From an uncultured Synechococcaceae cyanobacterium (lineage in GTDB: Bacteria > Cyanobacteriota > Cyanobacteriia > PCC-6307 > Cyanobiaceae), in NCBI GenBank assembly GCA_902578445.1, contig CACHDC010000003.1, positions 1 through 64,000 of the forward strand: a stretch of DNA of 64,000 bases, read 5' to 3'. The notes under the pieces are model-generated. The model had not been told where the DNA came from. It saw only the letters and a list, made by a program, of their open reading frames with translations, and did no database searches. Shown here piece by piece: positions 27,391 to 37,536 of this stretch. A program made the position numbers and the translations under genes. Each line of letters begins with the position of its first letter. Position 1 is the stretch's first letter.

Positions 27391-28839
27391 ATGAAAATAG
27401 CAGTAGTAGGAAGCGGTATTATTGGATATGTAGCATCAAGCTACTTATCTGATCAAGGCCATACCGTCGATTGTATCTCTCCAAAAAGTAAACAAACATA
27501 CACTAAAAGTAATGAAATAAGTAAAAATAAAAAATATCACAAACCCGTTTCACCAAAATTTGAAAGACCAGACTTTATTGAGAATAGTATTGAAAGTGAA
27601 AGCTATTTCCCGAAGAGTAAGTTTAATTTTATTGGAACTGAATTAATTAATGAAATTGGATTAGCAAAGTTTTGGGGCGCAAATCTAGCAGTTGATGCCT
27701 TAGCTAAAGATATTGAAAACCTTCATTTAAGTAAAAATGAAAAATTATCTTTAGAAAAATATATTCCAATTTTAAATGTTCAAAATTATTATGAAAAAAA
27801 CATAAATAATCTAAACCAGAAATCTAAATTTAGTTTTTTTAAGTTGGAAAATAGAAAATTATCTAAAAATTTCTTTACTTCTAAATTAGCGATATTTTCC
27901 GATAAAATTGATCCTCAACAATTACCTGACGATAGACCTGATAATGCAATATTTGGAAGTTATTTTCAGTCTCCAAAAACATATAATCGCGTTGATGCAA
28001 AGGTAGAAAAAATAATATTTAATAGTGATGGGAAGAACCCTTTTGTTCTTCTTGAAGACTCTTCGCTACTAGAATATGATTATATTATTGTGGCTTGTGG
28101 TGCGATTGGCTCATATAGATTAATTTTAAATTCCTTGAAAAACGTCCCAAACTATAATACTTTTTCGAGATTAAAACATCATCCTTTAGTTTCAACAATT
28201 TGTTTGGTCCCAAAAATTAGGTACCCAAATAAGTTTATAAGCATGAGTAATTTTGACTTTAAATTTAGTGAAAAGAATGCAGAGGGTTACTTGAACTTCT
28301 TTCCTCTTTATGGAGCTGTTAAAGCAATCATGAGAAATAGAGATAGTGAAATATCTAAGAAAACTATTTTGTTGATATCAAAAGTAAAGAAATTGATTGA
28401 TAAATTACCTGACAATCCTCTCTTCCCTGGATGGTGGATTCATAGATTGTATGTAGTTAATATTTATTTTCAGTCAGATTTTTCTGCTTCATTTATAAAT
28501 TATGAAAAAGGAATGATAAATTTATTTGGAGGTTTTCGTTTCGATTTTGAGAAGACCTGTTTAAGGTCTTCTTATCCATTACTTATTAAAACACTTTTGC
28601 GAAAAAAAATATTTACATTTCTTCCGTTCCCAATTTTGGCAGAGACTGGAGCTGACCTTCATTACTCAAGTACACTTACAAATTATGTAGATGAAAATGG
28701 CCTTATTAAAAATGATTTTTTAGAGGAACAAAAAGTTATCATAGTAGACTCCTCATCCACAAATTATCTTCCAAATCCAAATCCCACTTATTATTTTATG
28801 GCTCGCGCAATTAAACTTTTGCGTGGAATCAAAAATTAA
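27391..28839 (+). CDS. GMC-like FAD-dependent oxidoreductase
   Basis: 482 residues with an N-terminal dinucleotide-binding VVGSGIIGYVASSYL (5-19), a middle YDYIIVACGAIGSYRLI strand typical of GMC flavoproteins, and a C-terminal GADLHYSSTL followed by VDSSSTNYLPNPNPTYYFMARA, which fits the GMC C-terminal catalytic domain. The substrate is not apparent. It is divergent from the two lipid hydroxylase paralogues and may form a functional set with them. Soluble, with no signal peptide. Confidence 0.75.
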   Translation: MKIAVVGSGIIGYVASSYLSDQGHTVDCISPKSKQTYTKSNEISKNKKYHKPVSPKFERPDFIENSIESESYFPKSKFNFIGTELINEIGLAKFWGANLAVDALAKDIENLHLSKNEKLSLEKYIPILNVQNYYEKNINNLNQKSKFSFFKLENRKLSKNFFTSKLAIFSDKIDPQQLPDDRPDNAIFGSYFQSPKTYNRVDAKVEKIIFNSDGKNPFVLLEDSSLLEYDYIIVACGAIGSYRLILNSLKNVPNYNTFSRLKHHPLVSTICLVPKIRYPNKFISMSNFDFKFSEKNAEGYLNFFPLYGAVKAIMRNRDSEISKKTILLISKVKKLIDKLPDNPLFPGWWIHRLYVVNIYFQSDFSASFINYEKGMINLFGGFRFDFEKTCLRSSYPLLIKTLLRKKIFTFLPFPILAETGADLHYSSTLTNYVDENGLIKNDFLEEQKVIIVDSSSTNYLPNPNPTYYFMARAIKLLRGIKN

Positions 28840-28915
28840 CTTAATCCTATAAATATCTTAAAAGGAACTTTGTAATTTCATCAAATAGAAATATGTTATT
28901 ATCAAATCAATCATT

Positions 28916-30097
28916 TTGAATTTAGTGCTTCCTAAAGAAGAATTTATAGAAACGTCTTTTGTTATTCCATGTCTAAATGAAGCAAGAACATTAAAAAATG
29001 TTTTGGATGTTTGTCATAATGCAGGAAAATATTCTTCTTCTTACGAAATAATAGTTGCAGATAATGGAAGTAATGATGGCTCTATTCAGATTGCTGAAGA
29101 AAATGGTGCAAGAGTTATCAATGTAGAAACTAGGGGATATGGAGCAGCTTTGAAAGCAGGGATACTTAACGCGGCAGGAAGATTTGTTGTTATGGGGGAT
29201 GCAGATTCAACTTACGATTTTAATGATTCTGTTGAGATGATAAATAAATTAAGAACTAATAAATATAGCTTAGTAATGGGTAATAGATTCGGAAGAATAG
29301 AAAAGAACGCGATGCCACTCTTGCATAGATATCTTGGAAATCCAGTTTTAACTGCGTTAGGAAATACACTTTTTCAAGCTAATATCAGTGATTTTTATTG
29401 TGGTATTAGAGCATTTTTAAGGAAGGATATTTTGAATTTAAATTTGAAATCTAATGGGATGGAATATGCCTGTGAAATGGTACTAAGGTCTTGTCTTGCG
29501 GGTTATCCAATAACAGAAGTTCCTGCAAAGCTTAGAAATGATCATCCTGATAGAAGTCCACATCTTAGAACATGGAGAGACGGATGGAGGACAGTTAAAT
29601 TTATGTTTTCATTTAGTCCGAAATATTCCTATTTCCCATTATCTTTATTTTTCTGGTTAACTTCAGTTTCCCTTTTGGCAATTAACTTATTTGGTCAAGA
29701 TCCATTCTCTGGCAGTAACACACTCTCATTAAGCGTTGTTCTTTATGCTTGTGGCCTTTGGACTTCTTCTGAGTATATTAGTTCGAGACTTTTATTGGCT
29801 ACAAAAATAAAACATCGGCATTCAATTTTCTCTGAATTACTCTTTAAAATCGTAAAATCAAGGTCATTTTTAGACAAAGCATTCCAATTAATTTTTATAT
29901 TAATTTTAAGTTCTCTTCTTATTATTTTTGGATTAATTTATAGTTCGAAAGGTGATTTTACTTTTTTTAATCAACGTTCTTCACAACTTAGTTTCTATCT
30001 CTCAATGATTTTTTCTACAACCTCATTGTATCTTTATATTTTAGCTTCGAAAATTTCAACTTTTTCATGGACACATGATGAAATTAGCGATAATTAG
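28916..30097 (+). CDS. Membrane-bound GT2 glycosyltransferase (DPM1/ArnC-like)
   Basis: Family 2 transferase, probably moving a sugar from a nucleotide donor to a polyprenyl phosphate. The 393 residues start with a GT-A fold: SFVIPCLNEARTL (13-25), IIVADNGSNDGS, VVMGDADSTYDF (the DxD is DAD), and a PAKLRNDHPDRSP acidic loop. The C-terminal half has about four membrane helices. Start TTG at 28916; an in-frame GTG lies three codons later. Apparently monocistronic on the + strand, convergent with the next gene. Confidence 0.82.
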   Translation: MNLVLPKEEFIETSFVIPCLNEARTLKNVLDVCHNAGKYSSSYEIIVADNGSNDGSIQIAEENGARVINVETRGYGAALKAGILNAAGRFVVMGDADSTYDFNDSVEMINKLRTNKYSLVMGNRFGRIEKNAMPLLHRYLGNPVLTALGNTLFQANISDFYCGIRAFLRKDILNLNLKSNGMEYACEMVLRSCLAGYPITEVPAKLRNDHPDRSPHLRTWRDGWRTVKFMFSFSPKYSYFPLSLFFWLTSVSLLAINLFGQDPFSGSNTLSLSVVLYACGLWTSSEYISSRLLLATKIKHRHSIFSELLFKIVKSRSFLDKAFQLIFILILSSLLIIFGLIYSSKGDFTFFNQRSSQLSFYLSMIFSTTSLYLYILASKISTFSWTHDEISDN

Positions 30098-30112
30098 CTG
30101 GAAAAAATTTTT

Positions 30113-30853
30113 TTAATTTATATCCATAGAACTTTTGAAGGCGATAGGAGGAACATCTGAAAATGCTTTCCCACCTACATAAGCCTTTAATCTAGGAGAA
30201 ACTAAAGATAATATTCTTAGAATAAAGAATGATAATAATGGTATCCTAAATTTTTTATAGTTACTGAAGTTTTGCAAATCTGAAAATTTAAATCTTTTAA
30301 TGCCGATATTGATTTTTTTTTCTGAATAAAAATCCAAATTCGACCCTATTTTTAAAATCGAATGATAAATATCTTCAATAGTGCAGGCCGTAGTTTTAGG
30401 AATATCGTTTTGGAAAGTCAAAATACTTTTAGAAGATTGATCCATTGAAGGAAGGGTAAACCTGCTTGTTTTTGTATTGAAAATCATTCCCAGTCTGAAA
30501 ATTGTATAGTTTTTTAATTGTGAGCAAAGCATTTTTTCGATACTATTTTTTGCTTTGCTATAAAAAGTTTTATTTGTGAGTTCAAGGGTAATTGAAGATA
30601 TAAAGATTAGATGTTCTTTCTCTTTCATATTATTTATTAATTCTTGATAGTATTCCAATTCTTTAAGATAATTTTCCTCATTATCTGCTCTTAGCGTAGG
30701 ACAAAATGTAGCAATTTTGATCAACTCTATATCGTTAGGAATAGATTTCTTTATTTCGTAATTTGGATTTATTTCATCAAAAATTTTTTTTAAACCTTTG
30801 CTAAGTCCACCATATTTTCCTAATAAATTTATTTTTAAATTTTTATTTTTCAT
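30113..30853 (-). CDS. Degenerate extended-SDR (NAD-dependent epimerase-like) protein
   Basis: 246 residues that resemble a short nucleotide-sugar epimerase. There is a poor Rossmann loop near the start (LLGKYGGLSKGL), an ISS strand near 80, and a FYSKAK segment (about 95-100) in the YxxxK position. The C-terminal third matches no known domain to me. The weak cofactor loop and short length suggest a reduced or non-catalytic member. It overlaps galE by 11 bases and probably belongs to the ugd-galE operon. Confidence 0.55.
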   Translation of the reverse strand: MKNKNLKINLLGKYGGLSKGLKKIFDEINPNYEIKKSIPNDIELIKIATFCPTLRADNEENYLKELEYYQELINNMKEKEHLIFISSITLELTNKTFYSKAKNSIEKMLCSQLKNYTIFRLGMIFNTKTSRFTLPSMDQSSKSILTFQNDIPKTTACTIEDIYHSILKIGSNLDFYSEKKINIGIKRFKFSDLQNFSNYKKFRIPLLSFFILRILSLVSPRLKAYVGGKAFSDVPPIAFKSSMDIN

Positions 30854-31937
30854 TTTTTAATTCACAATTATTTTTCAAAATTGAATGCCAATTATAAGCA
30901 TGTTTAACTATTAGATCAATATTCTCATATTTTGGCTTCCAACCGAGTATTTTTTTTGCTTTTTCAGAAGAGGCTACTAAAACAGCTGGATCTCCTGCTC
31001 TCCTCTCTACAAAAGAGACAGGAACTTTTTTGTTTGCAATTTTTTCAATAGCACTTATTATTTCTTTTACTGAAATACCCTTGCCGTTTCCTAGATTAAA
31101 TTCATTACAGCAGTTATCCTCAGATGATTGCGCAGTTTTTTTTGAGTTTTTTAAATAGTCTAAAGCTAGCACGTGAGCATCTGCTAAATCGCAAACATGG
31201 ATATAATCTCTTATGCAGGTTCCGTCATGAGTATCGTAATTATTTCCAAATACTTTGAGCTTCCCTCTCTTTTCTAGTACCGTTTCTATTGCTAATGGAA
31301 TTAAATGAGTTTCTGGATCGTGCAATTCCCCTAAATCCCCTGATGGAGAGGCACCCGCAGCATTAAAATACCTTAATATCACACTTCTAAACCCGTAAGC
31401 TTTAGCCAAGTCTTTAAGTATTCCTTCGATTATTAATTTACTTTTGCCATAGGGACTTATTGGGTTTTGCGCCATATTTTCTCTGATTGGGATTATATTT
31501 GGAATCCCATAAGTAGCACATGAACTTGAAAAAACTAATGGAATTTCGGAATCTTTATCTTCTTTACTAGTGTTATTTTTACAAATAACTTCAAGCATTT
31601 TGATAGTTTCACATACATTATTTAAGTAATATCTAAATGGCTTTTGCATTGATTCCCCAACATATGCATAAGCAGCAAAATGCAAAACCCCTTCAATCCT
31701 CTTATTCTCATGAATAGTTCCAATCAAATCTTTGTGCTTTCCACTAATTAGACTTTCTATTAATTTTTTATCTCCTATGGAGCCCTTAATTAATGGAACC
31801 TTTAAGACATCTTTGACTATCCATTCATTTCCGTTTGTAAGATTATCTAAAATTATAGGATCATGATTAGCAAGCATTAATGATCTTGCAGTATGAGATC
31901 CTATATATCCTGCTCCCCCAGTAACCAAAACTCTCAT
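30843..31937 (-). CDS. galE: UDP-glucose 4-epimerase
   Basis: Interconverts UDP-glucose and UDP-galactose. The start at 31937 gives MRVLVTGGAGYIGSH and overlaps the ugd stop by ATGA; an upstream start would add 9 residues inside ugd. The product is about 364 residues with the NAD loop GGAGYIGS, a FSSSCATYG strand, the SPYGKSK catalytic motif, and RYFNAAGA. The length is normal for GalE. Supplies UDP-Gal to surface polysaccharide. Confidence 0.94.
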   Translation of the reverse strand: MRVLVTGGAGYIGSHTARSLMLANHDPIILDNLTNGNEWIVKDVLKVPLIKGSIGDKKLIESLISGKHKDLIGTIHENKRIEGVLHFAAYAYVGESMQKPFRYYLNNVCETIKMLEVICKNNTSKEDKDSEIPLVFSSSCATYGIPNIIPIRENMAQNPISPYGKSKLIIEGILKDLAKAYGFRSVILRYFNAAGASPSGDLGELHDPETHLIPLAIETVLEKRGKLKVFGNNYDTHDGTCIRDYIHVCDLADAHVLALDYLKNSKKTAQSSEDNCCNEFNLGNGKGISVKEIISAIEKIANKKVPVSFVERRAGDPAVLVASSEKAKKILGWKPKYENIDLIVKHAYNWHSILKNNCELKNEK

Positions 31938-33355
31938 AAGGATGGTTCTGTTCCTAAAGTCCATACTTTCATCCCTGCTGCTTTTGCTGCATTGGAATTA
32001 GCACATCTTCTTGTATCAAATAGCCAACTTGGCTTCCTCATCATACTTGCTAATTTATTCCAGTTAAGGTGTTTGAATTCTTCCCATTCTGTAAGAATAA
32101 GAATTGCATCCGAACCAGAAGCCGCAAGAGTAGAAGATTGAGAACATTCGAAATGTTTGTTAAGTAAGTCTTTTTCTAAGAATTTTTCTTCAATATTTAG
32201 ATCTTTTTTTATTTGTTCAGGAGAGACTTTTGGATCATATATTGCTAGTTGGGCTCCCTCTTCTAAAAGATCCTTACAAATTCTAATAGCAGGGGATTCT
32301 CTAGTGTCATTAGTATCAGCTTTGAAAGCAAAACCAAAAATAGCTATCCTCTTATCAGTAACAGTCCCAAATAAATTTTCAACAACTTTTTCAGCAATTC
32401 TATCTTGCTGCCAGTTATTTAATTCAATTACTTGTTGCCAATAATCGGAAATTTGATGTAATCCATAATGGCCACAGAGATAAACTAAATTTAAAATATC
32501 CTTCTGAAAGCAACTTCCTCCAAAACCTGGACCTGATTTTAGAAATTTACTGCCAATCCTCGTATCTGTCCCTATAGCTTGGGATACTTCCTCAATATCA
32601 GCACCGGTAGATTCACATAAAGCAGCTATTGAGTTAATTGAAGAAATTCTTTGAGCTAAAAAGGCATTAGCTGTTAATTTTGATAGTTCAGAACTCCATA
32701 AGTTAGTACGTATAATTTTTTTTGAATCAACCCAAATCTCATAAAGATTAGCTAACGCCTCTATTGCATCCTGGTTATCACCACCTATTAAAACTCTATC
32801 AGGATTTTCTAAATTCTTAATTGCAGTGCCTTCAGCTAAGAATTCAGGATTTGAAATTACTGAAAAAGTTTTTTGTTTATCTCCTTGATTAATACCTAAT
32901 TGTGCTGCATTTAAAATGGTTTTTATTGTTTCTGCTGTACGAACTGGTATTGTACTTTTTTCAACCACAATAGTATGCCCCTTGGAATAAGTCGCAACTT
33001 GCCTTGCCGAGGCTTCAATCCATTTTAAATCACTTGCTTTCCCTGCTCCATGACCTTTTGTTTTGGTAGGCGTGTTTACCGAAAGAAAAACTACATCCGC
33101 ATTAGAAATACATTTATTGACTTCAGTAGAGAAATGAAGATTTTTATTCCTGCATTTTAGAATTATTGCATCAAGACCAGGTTCATAAACTGGAAGGTTG
33201 GACAAATTTTGATTATTCCAAGCATTAATCTTTTGTTCATTTAGATCTACAACGTTAACTTGGATATTTGGACAATGATTTGCAATAACTGCCATGGTCG
33301 GTCCTCCAACATATCCTGCGCCAATACAACAAATATTTTTTATCTTAATGCTCAT
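31934..33355 (-). CDS. ugd: UDP-glucose 6-dehydrogenase
   Basis: Oxidises UDP-glucose to UDP-glucuronate. The 473 residues have the opening ICCIGAGYVGGPTMAVIA, SVNTPTKTKG, NPEFLAEGTA, the catalytic cysteine in GFGGSCFQKD, and FAFKADTNDTRES. The length and the AGKASDLKWIEASAR loop suggest the longer, animal-like Ugd subtype. It precedes galE (ATGA overlap) and follows the UDP-xylose synthase gene, with a 2-base gap. Confidence 0.95.
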   Translation of the reverse strand: MSIKIKNICCIGAGYVGGPTMAVIANHCPNIQVNVVDLNEQKINAWNNQNLSNLPVYEPGLDAIILKCRNKNLHFSTEVNKCISNADVVFLSVNTPTKTKGHGAGKASDLKWIEASARQVATYSKGHTIVVEKSTIPVRTAETIKTILNAAQLGINQGDKQKTFSVISNPEFLAEGTAIKNLENPDRVLIGGDNQDAIEALANLYEIWVDSKKIIRTNLWSSELSKLTANAFLAQRISSINSIAALCESTGADIEEVSQAIGTDTRIGSKFLKSGPGFGGSCFQKDILNLVYLCGHYGLHQISDYWQQVIELNNWQQDRIAEKVVENLFGTVTDKRIAIFGFAFKADTNDTRESPAIRICKDLLEEGAQLAIYDPKVSPEQIKKDLNIEEKFLEKDLLNKHFECSQSSTLAASGSDAILILTEWEEFKHLNWNKLASMMRKPSWLFDTRRCANSNAAKAAGMKVWTLGTEPSL

Positions 33356-33357
33356 AT

Positions 33358-34299
33358 CTATGTAAGTATCTCTTTAAAATATTCAATTGTATCTTGTAAA
33401 CCTTCATTTAATTCAATGTAAGGTTTCCAATTTAATTCTTTTATTGCGAGATCAATTACAGGTTTACGCTGTAAAGGATCATCTTGGGGTAAAGGTGAAA
33501 AGGTTATTTCTAGTTCGGGGTTTATTTTATTTTTCACCATATTTGCCAATTCTAAAATTGTAAATTCCCCAGGGTTTCCTATATTAATTGGGCCTGAATG
33601 AGTGCCATTCATAGCAAGAATTATTCCTGATATGAGATCATTTACATAACAAAATGAACGAGTTTGAGAGCCGTCCCCAAATATTGTCAGTGGTTTATTA
33701 CACAATGCTTGTACAATAAAATTACTTACAACTCTTCCGTCATTAGGAAGCATCCTTGGCCCATAGGTATTGAAAATTCTTATTACTCTGATATCTACAT
33801 TATGCATTCTTTTGTAGTCAAAGCATAGAGTTTCTGCAATCCTCTTGCCCTCATCATAACAACTCCTAATACCTACAGTATTGACACACCCTCTGTAGTC
33901 TTCTGGCTGAGGATGAACTTCAGGATCTCCATATACCTCGCTAGTGCTAGCTAGTAAAATTCTTGCATTTACTCTTCTTGCAAGACCTAACATATTATAT
34001 GTCCCTAAAAAACTAGTTTTTGCAGTCTTGATTGGATTACTTTGATAATGAACAGGTGATGCTGGACAAGCAAGATGCCAAATCCTATCAACTTCTAGAT
34101 GTATTGGTTGAGTTACATCATGTCTAATTAATTCAAATTTGGGATTTCCAATCCAGTGGCTAATATTGTTTTTTCTTCCAGTAAAATAATTATCTAAGCA
34201 AATCACTTCTTCATTAGCTCTCATTAATTGATCAATTAGATGTGAACCTAGAAATCCTGCACCACCGGTAACTAAATTTCTTGTGGAATTGCTTTTCAT
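33358..34299 (-). CDS. UDP-glucuronate decarboxylase (UDP-xylose synthase)
   Basis: Extended SDR that converts UDP-GlcA to UDP-xylose. The 313 residues match UXS closely: [14 protein letters not shown] (8-21), [48 protein letters not shown], and the catalytic YDEGKR. First gene of the UXS-ugd-galE run; its substrate is the product of ugd, so the operon makes UDP-GlcA, UDP-Xyl and UDP-Gal. Confidence 0.94.
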   Translation of the reverse strand: MKSNSTRNLVTGGAGFLGSHLIDQLMRANEEVICLDNYFTGRKNNISHWIGNPKFELIRHDVTQPIHLEVDRIWHLACPASPVHYQSNPIKTAKTSFLGTYNMLGLARRVNARILLASTSEVYGDPEVHPQPEDYRGCVNTVGIRSCYDEGKRIAETLCFDYKRMHNVDIRVIRIFNTYGPRMLPNDGRVVSNFIVQALCNKPLTIFGDGSQTRSFCYVNDLISGIILAMNGTHSGPINIGNPGEFTILELANMVKNKINPELEITFSPLPQDDPLQRKPVIDLAIKELNWKPYIELNEGLQDTIEYFKEILT

Positions 34300-34386
34300 A
34301 TAATTGATAATATTTTACTTATTTAATTAGAACAATATTAATAAAATTATCTCATTAAATTTGTAATTATTCTTTAAAAAAATTTT

Positions 34387-36060
34387 TTAATAATTTTGTG
34401 AGATATTGAATCTTTCAAATACAACTATTTTTCTTAATTTTTTTTTATCAGAAATTTGGAATGTTTTTTTATATTTGACTCCATTAATCGTAAAAAAGTT
34501 ATCTTTTAATTTACTTATTTCCCAAGAAGTAGGGCTTGGCATACTGTCATGTGAAATATCGCTCAACAAAAAATAATCTATATCCTTGACACATTTTTTA
34601 TTTATAACTGTAATAGGTATTTCTTTATAAGATTTTTCTTGAATTACTTTTACATCATTACAAGTATTTATAGCTTTGTTATACAAAGAACCTGTTAAAT
34701 CTCTTGACCAAATATTGATGTATTCCCCTCCACTTCTATTAATGTTTGAGCTTACTTTCTCAACAGCTTTATAGTAATAAGTTGGTGTATCAGTCATAAA
34801 GCTAATAGAGAATATTGGATAAGTAGAATTAAACAATGATAATACTGTTAAAAAAGAAATTAAAGGTGAAAACTCGATAATTTTCCTTCCTTTAATAAAA
34901 AAAACTTTTTTATAATCAAAAATTTTCCCATAAACCTCAGAAGAAATTAAAACGATAATAATAAGAATGGGTATAAAACAAAATATTGATCGCCCATAAG
35001 GATCATATTTGATATATGAGTAAGTACAAAATGGTAAAGGTGCACAAAAAATTAAAAGGTCTTTTGTTTTTCTTTGTATATTTTTTAAATATAAACTTTT
35101 GGGTTTTATTAAAAAAGTAATAAGAATAACTAAAGATATAAAAGAAAATGTAATCCCAAGAAAATAGGGAGATGTGAAAATCACATCAAGCAATGCTGAA
35201 AAGTTACTAAAGTAATTTGATGAGAGATCAGATGATTTTAATGTATTTAATTCAGACCAATTTAAGCTTTTACCCGTCAAAGCTATGATCCCTAATTCTC
35301 GATAAAGGTAAATTACGTAGGGGAAGACAATTAAAGATAAAGGTATTAAAAAGGAACCAGCAAGAAATAAGAAATCAAATATTCCTTCGTTTTTTGATTT
35401 GTTATCGTTTTTATTGAGATTATTTAAATAGAAAAATGATGCCATCAATGAGGAACAATAAAATAGAATTCCTTCAGGCCTTATTAAGTAAGATATTGAA
35501 AAAAATGTATTAGATAAAATTAAAAAAATTAATTTATGATTTCTAGTAAATTTTATACAAAGTATTAGCCCAATAAGAGATGTAGTTAAAAACCAATTTT
35601 CAGAACCAATTGTTATTGTTCCTACACCATAAACAAAAACTGGTGTTAAAAAAGTTAGGAGTACTGCAAGACTTTTTCTTTTGGCGGCTATAAACCAGCT
35701 GAGATTTAGAAGCAAGATGCTATTAGTAGTTCCTAGGAATATCCATTCAAAGGCTTTAATATCCTTTGGAGTTTTAAATATTAAAGATTCAATTCCTATT
35801 ATTATGGGATATCCAGGAGGAAAATGTATATGGTTACCAGTATGGTTATTTTTCATATGAGGAACTAGTTCTCCCATATCAAAAATGAATCCATTACCAG
35901 AAAAAAGATTTTCAGCTAATTTGAAATATGCAATGTCATCATTATTGAAAAAACCAAATTCTTTTAGGAAAAATATCCTTAAAAATATTGAGATGAAGAA
36001 AATTAAAACTGTAAAAATAAATAATTTATTATCGAACTTTTTCTCCAATCCTAATAGCAT
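34387..36060 (-). CDS. GT-C fold membrane glycosyltransferase (ArnT/PMT-like)
   Basis: 557 residues with about eleven hydrophobic helices and a soluble C-terminal part (about 430-557). Between the first two helices is an acidic loop (FNNDDIAYFKLAENL), the expected catalytic D/E site of GT-C enzymes, followed by HFPPGYPI, similar to ArnT-like transferases. Such enzymes use polyprenyl-phosphate sugars on the outer face of the membrane. Acceptor and sugar unknown. Stands alone on the minus strand; the upstream gap holds no other gene. Confidence 0.8.
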   Translation of the reverse strand: MLLGLEKKFDNKLFIFTVLIFFISIFLRIFFLKEFGFFNNDDIAYFKLAENLFSGNGFIFDMGELVPHMKNNHTGNHIHFPPGYPIIIGIESLIFKTPKDIKAFEWIFLGTTNSILLLNLSWFIAAKRKSLAVLLTFLTPVFVYGVGTITIGSENWFLTTSLIGLILCIKFTRNHKLIFLILSNTFFSISYLIRPEGILFYCSSLMASFFYLNNLNKNDNKSKNEGIFDFLFLAGSFLIPLSLIVFPYVIYLYRELGIIALTGKSLNWSELNTLKSSDLSSNYFSNFSALLDVIFTSPYFLGITFSFISLVILITFLIKPKSLYLKNIQRKTKDLLIFCAPLPFCTYSYIKYDPYGRSIFCFIPILIIIVLISSEVYGKIFDYKKVFFIKGRKIIEFSPLISFLTVLSLFNSTYPIFSISFMTDTPTYYYKAVEKVSSNINRSGGEYINIWSRDLTGSLYNKAINTCNDVKVIQEKSYKEIPITVINKKCVKDIDYFLLSDISHDSMPSPTSWEISKLKDNFFTINGVKYKKTFQISDKKKLRKIVVFERFNISQNY

Positions 36061-36231
36061 AGCTCTAGACCTGAATATTAATTATAAAAATTATGATAAG
36101 TTATAGATTAATTTTATATTTTTATATTTAAAAGAAAACTTTGAATTAATATTAGGTATTGTTATTTAATAAAAATATTTATTATTAAATTTCTCATAGA
36201 AAATGCTTCTCAAAATTAATCAAAACCTGAA

Positions 36232-37422
36232 ATGTCAAATAAACATCTAAAAAAGTGTTCAATATGTAGTTCAAGTAATCTACAAGAGTTATTAGATCTG
36301 CCATCGCTACCATTAACAGGCTTGTATTTTCCAACCAAAGAACAAGCATTATCCTCAGACTCCTATGACCAAGGATTAAACATATGCAAAGACTGTGGAC
36401 ATGTACAACTCAGAAACGCAATTGATCCTGAAAAAGTTTATGACGATACCTATACTCACAGATCATCTGGTTCTCCTATATCAAAAAGTGGAAATGATTT
36501 TCTCTTCAATTATTTAAATACTAAATTTAACATTAATTCAGAAACTAAGCTTCTTGAGGTTGGGTGTAATGATGGCTACCTCTTGGAGAAGATTTCTCCC
36601 AAAACAAAATCAGCTGTTGGAATTGATCCGATTTGGATTAATAATACTCCTCCGGAATCTGACTCATATAAGATTTTTGGTGGATATGCTAATGAAGTTC
36701 ACAATAAAATCCCTCCAAAATATTCCCCAAACTTTGTTGTTTCTGCCCATACTTTTGAACATACTGTATCCCTTTTTGATGAGCTTAAATTTGTAGTTGA
36801 TTTTGCTGAAGAAGACTCTGATTTTGTCATCGAAATGCCAAGTTTTGATACACTCTTAAGACTAAGGAGATTTGATCAGGTATTTCATCAGCATATTCAA
36901 TATATTTCTGAATCTTCTATATCAGTATTAGTAAAAAGACTTAAATGTTCTCTTATAGATATTAAATATAACTATAGTTATTGGGGCGGAACAGTAATTT
37001 TTAGTTTCAAAAAGGGCCTATCTAATAATCATAATTTCTCTACAAATCAAATTAATAGTCAAGATTTAATCGATGAGGCAATCTCAGACTTCAATTTATA
37101 CCGGAATTTACTAGCAAAACAGGTTTGCTTTCATGAAAAGATTTTTTATTTAGGTGCAGCACAAATGTTGCCAATACTTCATTATCATCTTAAATCAGAG
37201 ATACCAAATATTGAGGCAATATTTGATGATAATAAATTAAGAATAGGAAAATTCCTACCTTCTCTTCATCAAGAAATTATTCCTTTGGCGGGAATAAAAA
37301 AAGAAGAATTATTCTCAGCAGGTTTAATTGTGGGAGCAGTTGACTCAGGTAAGGCTTTAATTTCAAGAACAAGAGATATAGGATTGGCAAATATTTATTC
37401 TTACTATCAAAATATAATTTAA
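36232..37422 (+). CDS. SAM-dependent C-methyltransferase (TylCIII/NovU type architecture)
   Basis: 396 residues with three parts: an N-terminal zinc-binding domain with CSICSSS (9-15) and CKDCGHVQL (52-60), a methyltransferase core with LLEVGCNDGYLLEKI (about 107-121), and a C-terminal Rossmann part with FYLGAAQMLPIL and a GKFLP strand. This arrangement is that of sugar C-methyltransferases acting on NDP-ketosugars. It lies ahead of the SDR-ThDP-aminotransferase run with a 114-base gap holding a palindrome, so it may be a separate transcript. Confidence 0.82.
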   Translation: MSNKHLKKCSICSSSNLQELLDLPSLPLTGLYFPTKEQALSSDSYDQGLNICKDCGHVQLRNAIDPEKVYDDTYTHRSSGSPISKSGNDFLFNYLNTKFNINSETKLLEVGCNDGYLLEKISPKTKSAVGIDPIWINNTPPESDSYKIFGGYANEVHNKIPPKYSPNFVVSAHTFEHTVSLFDELKFVVDFAEEDSDFVIEMPSFDTLLRLRRFDQVFHQHIQYISESSISVLVKRLKCSLIDIKYNYSYWGGTVIFSFKKGLSNNHNFSTNQINSQDLIDEAISDFNLYRNLLAKQVCFHEKIFYLGAAQMLPILHYHLKSEIPNIEAIFDDNKLRIGKFLPSLHQEIIPLAGIKKEELFSAGLIVGAVDSGKALISRTRDIGLANIYSYYQNII

Positions 37423-37430
37423 CTTATGAG

Positions 37431-37446
37431 TAAAAGTTAACTTTTA
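37431..37446. promoter_or_regulatory. 16-bp perfect palindrome between methyltransferase and SDR genes
   Basis: TAAAAGTTAACTTTTA reads the same on both strands and starts nine bases after the methyltransferase stop. No T-run follows, so it is an unconvincing terminator; an operator or a chance AT palindrome is equally possible. Confidence 0.25.
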
Positions 37447-37536
37447 AAGTAACTAAATCAATTACTAAGTTGTTGTTGATAAAGTTAATTTAATAGAGGT
37501 TTACTTATTTTTATTTAAAAGTTTTAGCTAGTTTTT

